NCBI GenBank assembly: GCA_963792705.1
Contig: CAWBXD010000011.1
Span: 372,001-436,000 of the forward strand
Source of the DNA: JBBQVS01 sp963792705
GTDB taxonomy: Bacteria; Chloroflexota; Ktedonobacteria; Ktedonobacterales; Ktedonobacteraceae
DNA: 64,000 nucleotides
Direction of reading: 5' to 3'
Shown here: in pieces, positions 1-8,309 of the stretch
Numbering within the stretch: the stretch's first letter is position 1
Layout of the letters: each line of letters begins with the position of its first letter
Program-made: the position numbers and the translations under genes
The notes under the pieces: generated by a model
The model's input: the letters and a program-made list of their open reading frames with translations, nothing else
What the model was told of the DNA's origin: nothing
Databases searched by the model: none

Positions 1-2
1 TG

Positions 3-248
3 ACACGTCCGATTCTGGCATATATTAATACGGTGCATCAGCGTCACCCGAACGATACGCTCACCGTTATCCTGCCTGAATTTGTGGTGTTGCACTGGTG
101 GGAGTACTTCCTGCACAATCAGACGGCCTTTCGTTTGAAGGCTGCATTGTTGTTTCGTCCTGGTATTATCGTGGTCAGTGTGCCCCAACACTTGAGAGAT
201 CGACGTGCGGCAACAATTGAAACCACAGGAGCAACACTGGTCAAATAG
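3..248 (+). CDS. APC-type amino acid permease, C-terminal end (5' part outside window)
   Basis: The reading frame is open from base 3 and ends at TAG 246-248, so only about the last 81 residues are present. The peptide reads like the cytoplasmic tail that follows the last membrane helix of large bacterial APC-superfamily permeases: a hydrophilic stretch, TVILPEF, HWWEYFLHNQTA, a hydrophobic patch around ALLFRPGIIVVSVP and the end of the protein. The tail motif (LPEF, WW, LHNQ, then VxSVP) is recognised from family memory. No transport residues are visible in the fragment. An internal GTG at 33 is not the real start. The first 300 bases downstream hold no other gene. Confidence 0.6.
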   Translation, partial: TRPILAYINTVHQRHPNDTLTVILPEFVVLHWWEYFLHNQTAFRLKAALLFRPGIIVVSVPQHLRDRRAATIETTGATLVK

Positions 249-414
249 AGCTTATTAAATCAAACAAAGGGATGTCAATATGCAGTTTGACATCCCTTTC
301 TTCTCCCTCGGCGCAATATGTTACAATACCTCTAACAACTAGTGTACTATGCAGAGGGCCTAGAAAGAAGCAATCACTTCTTGCCTTGTACCCAATTGAG
401 GAGAATCCTTCGTT

Positions 415-2145
415 ATGATTGAGCAGAAACCGACAGAGTCGATGCAGCCTGTTGTCGAACAAGGCACGCTTTTTGATACAGCCGAGCTAGCACGTCTAAC
501 AACACAACGCACACAATGGGAAGAGACGACGGTCAAGAAGGCTCAGGAGCGCATGCCAGAACGTGATAACCTGATGACCACTTCTAGCGTTCCTATCGAC
601 CGACTCTATATGCCCCAGGATAACGCATCGCTTGATTATGCACGAGATATTGGACTTCCTGGCGAATATCCCTACACACGTGGAGTGCAGCCGACGATGT
701 ATCGAGCGAAGCCGTGGACGATGCGTATGTTCGCGGGCTATGGCACTGCTGAAGATACCAATACACGCTTCAAATACCTGTTGAAGCAGGGACAAACGGG
801 GCTTTCGACCGCATTTGATATGGCAACCCTGTATGGCTACGATACCGATCATCCAATGGCGGCAGGCGAATTTGGCAAGTGTGGAGTCGCGGTATCTTCA
901 CTTGCGGATATGGAAGTGCTGTTCGCGGACCTCCCGTTGGACAAGATTACTACCTCGATGACAATCAATAGTCCGGCGTCAGCTATCTGGGCCATGTATA
1001 TTGTTAACGCGGAGAAGCGTGGCTTCCCGATGGCATCGCTCGGTGGCACACTGCAGAACGATATCCTTAAAGAATATAGCGCACAAAAAGAATTTCTCTT
1101 TCCACCGGAGCCTTCGCTACGGCTCGTTACCGATACAATTGAGTTTGGAACGCGTCACATGCCGCGTTGGAATACAATCAGTATTAGCGGCTATCATATC
1201 CGCGAAGCTGGTGCGACAGCGGTGCAAGAATTGGCGTTTACGATTGCCGATGGACTAGCATATGTGGATGCAGCATTAGCACGCGGTCTTAAAATCGACG
1301 AGTTCGCACCACGCCTGTCGTTTTTCTTTGATGTCCACAACGATTTCTTTGAGGAGATTGCTAAGTTTCGCGCTGGTCGTCGTATCTGGGCCAAACTGAT
1401 GCGCGAACGTTATGGCGCGAAGGACCCACGTTCATGGATGATGCGTTGTCATGCACAAACGGCTGGCGTCTCGCTTACCGCGCAACAAGCCGAAAATAAT
1501 GTTGTGCGTACCGCTATTCAGGCACTTGCATCTGTCCTGGGTGGCACCAACTCGCTACACACAAACTCGCTTGACGAGGCACTGGCACTACCAACGGAAC
1601 GGGCAGTACTGATCGCGTTACGGACACAACAGATTATCGCCAGTGAAAGTGGCGTCACGAATACCATTGATCCTTTGGGTGGCTCGTACTTTGTCGAGGC
1701 ACTCACTGACGAAACAGAACGCACGACAATGGACTACCTGAACCGTATTGATGCGCTTGGTGGAGTGCTGGCATGTATTCAGAACGGCTTTTTCCAGCGC
1801 GAGATTGCGGAGTCGGCCTATCGCTATCAGCAAGAGATCGACACTCATAAGCGTACAATTGTAGGCGTCAACGATTACATTTCAGAAGAGACAATCAAGG
1901 TACCAACGCTTTATGTTGACCGAGAAGGCGAACGTGCTCAAGTTGAGCGTCTTCAGCGTACACGAAGCGAACGCGACCAAGCAGAGGTAAAACGCACACT
2001 GGATAACTTGCGTCGTATCTGCGATGGTACCGAAAATACGATGCCTGCAATTATCGAGGCAGTCAGGGCATATGCAACGCTTGGCGAAATTATGGATGTG
2101 TTCCGTGCCTCGTTCGGGGAATATATGGAGCCTGCGGTGTTCTAG
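415..2145 (+). CDS. Coenzyme B12-dependent acyl-CoA mutase large subunit, isobutyryl-CoA mutase type
   Basis: This 576-residue protein is the substrate-binding TIM-barrel chain of the methylmalonyl-CoA mutase superfamily (YPYTRGVQPTMYR near 85-97, GGTLQNDILKEY at 210-221, FPPEPS, SGYHIREAGA with the conserved catalytic His261). It stops before any B12-binding domain, so it needs a separate small subunit, which is not seen in the window. Aligned by fixed spacing to P. shermanii mutase, Tyr89 becomes Phe106 and Arg207 becomes Gln224; the interval (118 residues) and the distance to the His (37) are identical. Phe and Gln are the known isobutyryl-CoA mutase pair, whereas Tyr and Arg bind the methylmalonyl carboxylate. 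The likely reaction is therefore isobutyryl-CoA/n-butyryl-CoA interconversion. The length fits IcmA (about 566). GAGGAG lies about 10 bases before ATG 415. An automated label of methylmalonyl-CoA mutase is probable but the residues argue against it. Confidence 0.85.
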   Translation: MIEQKPTESMQPVVEQGTLFDTAELARLTTQRTQWEETTVKKAQERMPERDNLMTTSSVPIDRLYMPQDNASLDYARDIGLPGEYPYTRGVQPTMYRAKPWTMRMFAGYGTAEDTNTRFKYLLKQGQTGLSTAFDMATLYGYDTDHPMAAGEFGKCGVAVSSLADMEVLFADLPLDKITTSMTINSPASAIWAMYIVNAEKRGFPMASLGGTLQNDILKEYSAQKEFLFPPEPSLRLVTDTIEFGTRHMPRWNTISISGYHIREAGATAVQELAFTIADGLAYVDAALARGLKIDEFAPRLSFFFDVHNDFFEEIAKFRAGRRIWAKLMRERYGAKDPRSWMMRCHAQTAGVSLTAQQAENNVVRTAIQALASVLGGTNSLHTNSLDEALALPTERAVLIALRTQQIIASESGVTNTIDPLGGSYFVEALTDETERTTMDYLNRIDALGGVLACIQNGFFQREIAESAYRYQQEIDTHKRTIVGVNDYISEETIKVPTLYVDREGERAQVERLQRTRSERDQAEVKRTLDNLRRICDGTENTMPAIIEAVRAYATLGEIMDVFRASFGEYMEPAVF

Positions 2146-2187
2146 GAGATATATGGAGGGCTTGCCAATCTTCGATTGACGGTTTTC

Positions 2188-2338
2188 GTAGGGACCCGAT
2201 TGATCGCGTCCGCTGCACGAGCGAAGCAATGTGCAGTCCTCATCATGCATCCATCATCATGCAGGATCTTGTACGAAAAGAGTATCGACGCAACTCGCCC
2301 AATGAATTGGGCGTGGACGCCATAAATGTGGTCCCTAC
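2188..2338. repeat. Palindromic repeat, GTAGGGACC family, long-loop copy
   Basis: The left arm 2188-2211 begins GTAGGGACCC and continues GATTGATCGCGTCC. The degenerate right arm 2315-2338 begins GGACGC and ends GTCCCTAC. The interior holds ACGAGCGAAGCAATGTGCAG (2217-2236), a segment also found inside the element at 45752-45880, and a small palindrome with arms GCCCAAT/ATTGGGC (about 2298-2313). No transposase or credible reading frame lies within it. Confidence 0.7.
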
Positions 2339-2369
2339 GATAGTGATCAAATCAAGGTTGGCAGACCAG

Positions 2370-2437
2370 CAGGGACCAATTCATCGTGTCCTCGTCGCAA
2401 TAAACCATAAACGAGGACGCGATCAATCGGTCCCTAC
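2370..2437. repeat. Palindromic repeat, GTAGGGACC family, hairpin copy
   Basis: The left arm starts at 2370 (CAGGGACCAATTCATCG, then TGTCCTCGT). The right arm 2411-2437 ends CAATCGGTCCCTAC. The two arms pair with a few mismatches around a loop of about 15 bases. The right arm matches the right arm at 40420-40445 almost base for base. It lies just upstream of the GNAT gene. Confidence 0.75.
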
Positions 2438-2470
2438 AAGTATCCCAATTATTTTGTTTGGGGGAATAAC

Positions 2471-3370
2471 ATGATACAACCTGAAAAACAAGGAATATTT
2501 GCGAAGCAGACGCTTACAGAGGATGAAATAGCGGAGATTCGACAACTTGCGACGGTTTGCAACACGTTTGAGAACTTGCATATAAGCTTGCCTCATGCCA
2601 AGATGCCTAAGCCGCGTTTAGAACATGAGATATTGGATTTCTTATATTATGAGCAAGACCTGCTTGTTGGTTTTCTGGAAATAGACGATTACGGCAGCAA
2701 AGAAAAAGATTTTGAAGGAATGGTTCATCCTGAGCATCGACGTAAGGGGATTGCTACTCGCCTTTTACAAGGTGCAAAGGAAGAGGGTAGGCATAGTGGG
2801 ATAGAGCAACTTGTGTTGACGTGCGAACGTGCTTCAACCTCAGGTACTGCGTTTGCCAAAGCTGTAAATGCTCAGCCAGCATTTTCAGAGCATGCGATGG
2901 TGCTTGGGACGTATAAAGAACGCCCACTATTTGATGACCGTTTGACCTTTCGACAAGCAGTAAGTGCAGACGATTTAGCCATGATTGTAGCTATTATGGC
3001 AACCAATATGGGCGATGTCGAAGAAGCAAAAACATATGTTGCGGATATGGAAAAGCTGGACAACCAACGCTTCTATCTCATGACGTTTGGTGGGTCGGAA
3101 GTTGGATGTGATGAGGCAGTAGGCAGTTTGCGTGTGTCTAAGGTGGAACAGAAGACAGGCATTTATGGTTTTGTGGTCCGTCCAGAGTATCGAGGTAAAG
3201 GATACGGACGACAGTTGTTGCAAGAAGTAATTCGTATTCTTCAAAATGAAGGTTCGCAAGAGATTATGCTGGACGTGGATGTAGATAATACCAATGCGCT
3301 CGGCTTGTATCTTTCCTGTGGTTTCGAGATTACGACAACCTATGATTATTACAATATTGCGGTTTTGTAG
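2471..3370 (+). CDS. Tandem GNAT-family N-acetyltransferase
   Basis: The protein has 299 residues with two GNAT folds. Each carries an acetyl-CoA pyrophosphate-binding motif A: VHPEHRRKGIATRLL at 85-99 and VRPEYRGKGYGRQLL at 236-250 (R/Q-x-x-G-x-G/A pattern). The second domain also shows the typical NALGLYLSCGF element near 275-285. Double-GNAT proteins include mycothiol synthase and antibiotic acetyltransferases; nothing here identifies the acceptor. ATG 2471 is preceded by GGGGGAA about 7 bases upstream. The stop codon TAG 3368-3370 is part of a GTAGGGACC repeat arm, so the repeat inserted at, or created, the gene end. Confidence 0.85.
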   Translation: MIQPEKQGIFAKQTLTEDEIAEIRQLATVCNTFENLHISLPHAKMPKPRLEHEILDFLYYEQDLLVGFLEIDDYGSKEKDFEGMVHPEHRRKGIATRLLQGAKEEGRHSGIEQLVLTCERASTSGTAFAKAVNAQPAFSEHAMVLGTYKERPLFDDRLTFRQAVSADDLAMIVAIMATNMGDVEEAKTYVADMEKLDNQRFYLMTFGGSEVGCDEAVGSLRVSKVEQKTGIYGFVVRPEYRGKGYGRQLLQEVIRILQNEGSQEIMLDVDVDNTNALGLYLSCGFEITTTYDYYNIAVL

Positions 3371-3488
3371 GGACCGATTTATCGCATCCTCGTGGCAATT
3401 GAGATATTGGAGAGGGTTGAAACGGTTTTTACATCCTGTTCCTTTTATGATTGCCAACAGCTTTTGGACGCGATAAGTCGGTCCCTAC
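3367..3488. repeat. Palindromic repeat, GTAGGGACC family, between GNAT gene and prmA
   Basis: Arms 3367-3389 (GTAGGGACCGATTTATCGCA...) and 3466-3488 (...GATAAGTCGGTCCCTAC) are near-perfect inverted repeats. Secondary pairing is possible between GTGGCAAT and ATTGCCAA inside. The left arm supplies the TAG stop of the upstream gene. The right arm ends 19 bases before the prmA start. Confidence 0.8.
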
Positions 3489-3507
3489 ACCTAAAGGAAA
3501 TATCTAT

Positions 3508-4428
3508 ATGCGTTGGTTAGAATTGACGGTAGAGGCACATCCAGAGGCGATTGAGTCGGTGAGCGAGCTTTTGAGCCAGCACACCTCTGGTGGAGTTGCG
3601 ATTGAGGAGCCGATTGAGTTATTTGACGAGGGACAAGAATATCGCGTGGTTACAGGGAAGCCTGTGCTGGTGCATGCCTATTTGCCAATTGATGGCAAGG
3701 AAGAGGAAGCAAGACAGAGAATTGCTGAGGGTCTCTGGCATTTTTCCAGTCTCGGCTCACACTTCGTAGGCGAGTTGACGACACGCACGGTCAACGAAGA
3801 GGATTGGGCGAATGCATGGAAAGACTATTTCCATGTGACACACATCGGGCAGAGGCTTGTGATTCGTCCATCGTGGCGTGAGTACACACCAAAACCACAT
3901 GAGGTGGTGCTGACTCTCGACCCTGGTATGGCTTTTGGTACTGGCCTTCATCCCACAACACGAATGTGTTTGGAGCAGGTAGAGCAGCGTGTGCATACTG
4001 GTATGAAGGTACTTGATGTTGGCACAGGGTCGGGCATCCTGGCGATTGCGGCGGCAAAATTGGGCGCGGAGAGTGTTTATGCGATAGATAATAGCAGTGT
4101 TGCGGTTGAAAGTACGCTTGCGAATACTGAGATGAATGGACTTAGTGAGCGTATCAAGGTGGTGCTAGGCGTCCTTGATGATGACGAGGCAACGCGCATG
4201 GCTGGCGAATATGATTTTGTGATTGCCAATATTATTGCCCATATCATTGGCTCAATCGCTCCGCAACTTGCACAGGTCGTCTCACCTACAGGGTTGCTTG
4301 TCGTTAGTGGCATTATCGAAGCACGACGACATGATGCAGAGGACCCGTTATTGGCGGCTGGCCTTGAATTGGTTGAGCAGGTAATGATTGACGATTGGAT
4401 GGCACTTGTGTTACGTAGACGGAGGTAG
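3508..4428 (+). CDS. prmA: Ribosomal protein L11 methyltransferase
   Basis: PrmA methylates ribosomal protein L11 at several amino groups using S-adenosylmethionine. The start is set at ATG 3508 (MRWLELTVEA, AAAGGA 9 bases upstream), giving 306 residues. The frame is open further upstream to 3451, but that extension is encoded by the palindromic repeat. Visible are the N-terminal L11-recognition domain, the linker motif EEDWANAWKDYFHV, LDPGMAFGTGLHPTT, the SAM motif VLDVGTGSGILAIAAA and the DFVIANI motif. The gene is followed after 5 bases by rsmE, whose ribosome-binding GGAGG lies in the prmA tail, so the two are co-translated. The length fits the family. Confidence 0.95.
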   Translation: MRWLELTVEAHPEAIESVSELLSQHTSGGVAIEEPIELFDEGQEYRVVTGKPVLVHAYLPIDGKEEEARQRIAEGLWHFSSLGSHFVGELTTRTVNEEDWANAWKDYFHVTHIGQRLVIRPSWREYTPKPHEVVLTLDPGMAFGTGLHPTTRMCLEQVEQRVHTGMKVLDVGTGSGILAIAAAKLGAESVYAIDNSSVAVESTLANTEMNGLSERIKVVLGVLDDDEATRMAGEYDFVIANIIAHIIGSIAPQLAQVVSPTGLLVVSGIIEARRHDAEDPLLAAGLELVEQVMIDDWMALVLRRRR

Positions 4429-4433
4429 ATGAT

Positions 4434-5183
4434 ATGCATCGCTTTTTTATCCACGATAGTGGTATATCTCTGCAACAAACATCTCCTGGTACCATACTTA
4501 TACTACCAGAAAAAATCGCCCATCAGGTACGCGCTGTACTGCATTTACGCAATGCTGAGCAGCTTGTGCTGCTTGATAATAGCGGTGATGAGTTTGTGGC
4601 AGAAGTCACGAGGACAGAGCGCAAGGTTGTTGAGGTGCAAGTTGTAGAGCGACGCGTGGGTAAAAGCGAGTTGCCAGTGCGCGTTGTATTGTGTTCTGGC
4701 TTGCTCAAGTCGGCACGTTTTGAGTGGGTATTGGAGAAAGGGACAGAGTTAGGGGTATCTGTATTTTCGCCAATACTTTGTCATCGTTCTACATCTGGCT
4801 TGGAGGAGGCAGGGCCAGCGAAGATACAACGCTGGCAGCGTATTATTCAGGAGGCAACGGAGCAATGTGGAAATGCTCGTATGCCGGAACTCGCGCCCAT
4901 TCGTCCATTAAAACAGGCATTGAATGAACTTCCATCGGACGCACTCGCGCTTATGGCATGGGAAGAGGAACAGAGTCAAAGCCTACGCGCTGTATTACGA
5001 GCATCCGACGGCCCACAAAAAACGGTGATTCTTTTTATCGGACCAGAGGGTGGCTTGACAACAGAAGAGGTACAGCTAGCGCAACAGCACGGTGTGCAAG
5101 TGGTGACATTGGGCCAACGTATCTTACGTGCCGAAACCGCTGCTTTAGCGGCTGTAGCAAATATTTTGTATGAATTAGTATAA
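4434..5183 (+). CDS. rsmE: 16S rRNA m3U1498 methyltransferase
   Basis: RsmE is a SPOUT-class enzyme that methylates N3 of uridine 1498 in 16S rRNA of the 30S subunit. The 249 residues show the N-terminal PUA-like domain (IAHQVRAVLHLR, RRVGKSELP) and the knotted C-terminal SPOUT domain with FIGPEGGLTTEEV and LGQRILRAETAALAAV, the SAM-binding knot signatures. The prmA-rsmE order is common in bacteria. ATG 4434 is preceded by GGAGG at 4421-4425. A palindromic repeat follows about 25 bases after the stop. Confidence 0.95.
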   Translation: MHRFFIHDSGISLQQTSPGTILILPEKIAHQVRAVLHLRNAEQLVLLDNSGDEFVAEVTRTERKVVEVQVVERRVGKSELPVRVVLCSGLLKSARFEWVLEKGTELGVSVFSPILCHRSTSGLEEAGPAKIQRWQRIIQEATEQCGNARMPELAPIRPLKQALNELPSDALALMAWEEEQSQSLRAVLRASDGPQKTVILFIGPEGGLTTEEVQLAQQHGVQVVTLGQRILRAETAALAAVANILYELV

Positions 5184-5207
5184 AAGAGCAGGATAGGGCA
5201 GAGCACC

Positions 5208-5275
5208 AGTCCCTACTATAACATGGACCCACGTGGCAAGCCACGTAGTGGCGCATTCGTCGTATAGTAGGGACT
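5208..5275. repeat. Palindromic repeat, TATAGTAG family
   Basis: A perfect 13-base inner inverted repeat, AGTCCCTACTATA at 5208-5220 and TATAGTAGGGACT at 5263-5275, lies within weaker outer arms reaching about 5189 and 5298 (GGGCTTGCCCCTGTCC on the right). The loop contains a second palindrome (ACGTGGC/GCCACGT). It shares its CTACTATA core and the GGGCTTGCCCCTGTC outer arm with the element at 29335-29420. Confidence 0.75.
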
Positions 5276-5308
5276 GGGCTTGCCCCTGTCCTGCTTCGTC
5301 ATTACCTA

Positions 5309-5551
5309 TTAGTACTCTGAGGCGCCTTCGCCGTTAAGGACGGCATGAACATATTCCTCGACGTAGTGTCGCTCGTCAACACCGTCGATAATCATGCACT
5401 CCGCAACAGACACGATTTGTGGAGCGACTTCGTGTAGTACGCTTACAATTGCACGGTCATTACGATTATCGGCATTTGGGTCTGTCACAAATGCGAAAAG
5501 TTCGTCGGTAAATTTTTCTTGATCGGCGAGCAATTTAAAAATGTTGGACAT
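5309..5551 (-). CDS. Small protein of unknown function
   Basis: This 80-residue, acidic, probably cytoplasmic protein (MSNIFKLLADQEKFTDELFA...) has no signal peptide, membrane segment or recognised motif. ATG at 5551 has AAAGG about 11 bases upstream. Amino-acid use is normal and the frame is open over its whole length. It stands alone, convergent to prmA-rsmE with the palindromic repeat between them. I do not recognise the family. Confidence 0.55.
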   Translation of the reverse strand: MSNIFKLLADQEKFTDELFAFVTDPNADNRNDRAIVSVLHEVAPQIVSVAECMIIDGVDERHYVEEYVHAVLNGEGASEY

Positions 5552-5812
5552 GGATTATGTGACCTTTCACAAAGGCAATGATTATTAATAATAAAAGGGT
5601 ACGCTATTACGTATTTCTTGTTTATTATAATAGTACGTGTATTCACATACTTATGTCAAGAGAGGAAACAGGGAGACCGCTGCCTTCCTCATTCCCCAAA
5701 TGCGGCTCGGGTCTTCCTGCATGTCCGCAAATTTCCCCTAGTGGATGCAAACTACCATTTCCTCAAGATTGACCCTGTGGCCCGTTCATGTTATCATAGT
5801 CGGACTAAATTA

Positions 5813-5842
5813 TTGAGTTGACTTCTTTTTTATTGGTACAAT
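5813..5842 (+). promoter_or_regulatory. Candidate promoter for the SWIM/helicase-associated gene pair
   Basis: TTGAGT at 5813-5818 and TACAAT at 5837-5842 are separated by 18 bases. The predicted transcript would begin only about 6 bases before ATG 5856, and no Shine-Dalgarno sequence is visible, so the message may be almost leaderless. The remainder of 5552-5812 holds only short frames that look spurious. Confidence 0.4.
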
Positions 5843-5855
5843 AGGCGATTAACTT

Positions 5856-8306
5856 ATGGAGAATGTTGTACCTAGCGTTTTGCAGCGTTTACGTGCCAGC
5901 GACATTATTCATATGGCAGGACTGGCGGCTGCAGCGTTGGGGCAAGAATATTATCGTATCGGGGCAGTACATACGACACAACGTCAGGGTATGCGTATCG
6001 CTGGCGTTGTTGATGTACCTCACGCGCCACAAAAAACTGCATTACCGACAAATACAGTAGCAGTAGAGTCACACACAAACACTTCCGATACATCCCCATC
6101 AGCACGAAGCACAGCCTATACAGTTGATCTTGAAATACAAAGTATTACACAATGGGAAAACCGTTGCCCTTGTGGACAACATCCACCAGCCGTGCCAACG
6201 ATTTGTCCACATGCAGCCGCATTGCTCTATCAATGGTTGGCGCGCCCGATGGTCTTCATGACCGATACTCCCCCACTTGAAATACCTCTACACACAACCA
6301 GAGAGGCTAGCGCACAAACAGATGATATACTCACGCAATCTCTGCGTCCACTTGGCACACGACGACCTGCACAGCCACAGCATGGTCCTGCACCATTGGG
6401 CACGCTTACCGATATTCTTACACAACTTGGGTTGAGCGACTTACGGGGCATTGCACGCGAATATGAAATCAACACCAACGGTATGAACAAACAGCAGCTT
6501 ACGGACGCCGTTCTGGAAGAGCTACAACATCCTGAAGCGGTGCGTCGAGTTGCCGCAACACTTGAAAAACCACAACGTCAATTGTTGGCGGCGTTGACAC
6601 TTGCGGGCGGCTCGATGATGGACGAAGACCTGCGTGGACTCTTCGAGCGGTTTAACCTGGGTCAGCCAAATCAACTTCAAACTGTTTTGCTAGCACTACA
6701 AGGGAAGGCATTGCTCTTTCGGACGAGCTTGAATAGTTCATCTCAACAACGGATTGGCATGAATGGAGTCTTGCTCGATATCGGCTGGTACGTGCCGCTT
6801 GAGGTGCGTACAGCCTTACGCGTTTCTGCTCCGGTTACTCTTTTTGATGTTGATAACGAAAAGAGTGGAGTACATACTATTCAGGAAGCAGAACCATATG
6901 CATTACTGGCAACGCTGCTTCTTGTAGCGCGCACGTTGGATGGTACACAAACAGGCAACGAGGGCGTAAAAGAAGACCGCTATACACAGCTTCGTCCTGC
7001 CAGCACTTTTACGCCTCGCACTACAGGCCCACTTACCAATGATGGTTCAATAGCTCTACCACCACCACCTGACGAACCGTCTGCCTCGCTGATAGCAACA
7101 GTGCAAGCGTCGCTTTCTTTTTCACCCGCACTCCTGCGTTTTGCGACCCGTCTTTTACGGCTATCAGATATTTTGCATAAAGACGATGGAGGCACACCTC
7201 ATCTTCGCGTGCTCTCGAATACAGCGCAGTTGTTACTCGGTCCAACGCGTAATGAGGTACTCCGTGATCTCTTTGAACTCTGGCTTACGCAGAGTTCTTA
7301 CGAGGAGCTATTTGCATTGGAAGAGGATGGTTTACGACTACGCTGTCGCACGGTCTCATTGAACCATCCTATCTTACGTTCAGGGGAGTTAGAGGCAGAG
7401 AATAGCGAGGCACGTCAATCGCTGATCGCGCTTCTGGCAGAGGCACCAACGAACCAATGGATTAGTTTCAACGCGTTTGCTCGCTTTATCTATCGTATCA
7501 ATCCACTCTTTTTACAGAAACGTCAACGTCTGTACGCTTCACCTCACTGGTGGATTGAGCAGGAAGAGGGACGACCTCTACAGCCGTCAAAATTAAATGA
7601 TTGGTTACGTGCTGAACTTCATTATATGGCACGTCTTTTGTACGGACCACTTCATTGGTGGGGTGCATGCGATGTAGCACTCTCACGCGAGGGAAAGTTG
7701 CTTGCATTTCGTCTCACGCCTTTTGCGGAGTGGTTGCTCAATGGTATACCAATCGAGCAGGAAGAGGAACAGGTACAAAGAGTGCAAAGGGAGACACTTG
7801 CTTCGCTCACAGAGTCGGTAGAAGTGGTCAATACGCAAGATGCACTTGTGAAATGTTCTGTTGCAACATGGCCGCTCATTCATACAATGGAGTCTTTTAC
7901 CGAGTCGCTTGGAACGCGACAGGGAAAGTTGCACTATCGGATTACGCCTCAAGCATTGAGTCTCGCTCTAGGAGAAGGACGCCAACCAACATCCTTACTG
8001 GATATATTGCGCGCCGTTGAGAAACAGGGAGTGGCATCAGCAAATACAGCACTCACTCAGCTACTTGCACAACTCGAACGCTGGGTAGCTGGATATGGGC
8101 GTGTCCGTGTCTATACAAAGGTGCATATGTTGGAAGTTGCGGACATGGCGGTCATGCGTGAACTATCCGCGATTACCGATGTAGATGAGCAAATTGTACA
8201 GACAATTCATCCCACGCTCCACATTCTTAAAAGGTCGGGAGTGGAACATATTATTGACGACCTCAAGCGTCGTGGGCAGACGCCACTTCTGCATGATGAG
8301 GGGTAA
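5856..8306 (+). CDS. SWIM zinc-finger protein with helicase-associated (XPB/Ssl2-like) C-terminal unit
   Basis: The 816-residue cytoplasmic protein has an N-terminal part with a SWIM-type zinc site, CPCG...CPH (about residues 107-122, pattern CxC-x(n)-CxH), followed by a SAP-like segment (LTDILTQLGLSDLRGIAREY) and several winged-helix-like stretches. Near the C terminus, residues about 690-810 (YRITPQALSLAL ... GVEHIIDDLKRRG) resemble the helicase-associated unit present twice in the next gene. No Walker A or DEAD-box motif occurs, so there is no motor. SWIM fingers bind DNA or protein and occur with SWI2/SNF2 helicases. The stop is followed by ATG 8310 after 3 bases, indicating an operon. 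The function is not known; a DNA-repair or transcription-coupled role is inference. Confidence 0.65.
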   Translation: MENVVPSVLQRLRASDIIHMAGLAAAALGQEYYRIGAVHTTQRQGMRIAGVVDVPHAPQKTALPTNTVAVESHTNTSDTSPSARSTAYTVDLEIQSITQWENRCPCGQHPPAVPTICPHAAALLYQWLARPMVFMTDTPPLEIPLHTTREASAQTDDILTQSLRPLGTRRPAQPQHGPAPLGTLTDILTQLGLSDLRGIAREYEINTNGMNKQQLTDAVLEELQHPEAVRRVAATLEKPQRQLLAALTLAGGSMMDEDLRGLFERFNLGQPNQLQTVLLALQGKALLFRTSLNSSSQQRIGMNGVLLDIGWYVPLEVRTALRVSAPVTLFDVDNEKSGVHTIQEAEPYALLATLLLVARTLDGTQTGNEGVKEDRYTQLRPASTFTPRTTGPLTNDGSIALPPPPDEPSASLIATVQASLSFSPALLRFATRLLRLSDILHKDDGGTPHLRVLSNTAQLLLGPTRNEVLRDLFELWLTQSSYEELFALEEDGLRLRCRTVSLNHPILRSGELEAENSEARQSLIALLAEAPTNQWISFNAFARFIYRINPLFLQKRQRLYASPHWWIEQEEGRPLQPSKLNDWLRAELHYMARLLYGPLHWWGACDVALSREGKLLAFRLTPFAEWLLNGIPIEQEEEQVQRVQRETLASLTESVEVVNTQDALVKCSVATWPLIHTMESFTESLGTRQGKLHYRITPQALSLALGEGRQPTSLLDILRAVEKQGVASANTALTQLLAQLERWVAGYGRVRVYTKVHMLEVADMAVMRELSAITDVDEQIVQTIHPTLHILKRSGVEHIIDDLKRRGQTPLLHDEG

Positions 8307-8309
8307 TAA

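Noticed and set aside
415..2145. Methylmalonyl-CoA mutase as the function of the first full gene
   Set aside because: Phe and Gln replace the Tyr and Arg that bind the substrate carboxylate, which fits isobutyryl-CoA mutase.
2229..2474. An 81-residue frame in the repeat region before the GNAT gene
   Set aside because: It is made of palindromic repeat arms and linker, has no ribosome site, and shows no protein-like pattern.
5578..5821. Short plus-strand frames of 64 and 67 residues
   Set aside because: They lie in the promoter-bearing gap, have no ribosome site, and overlap each other.
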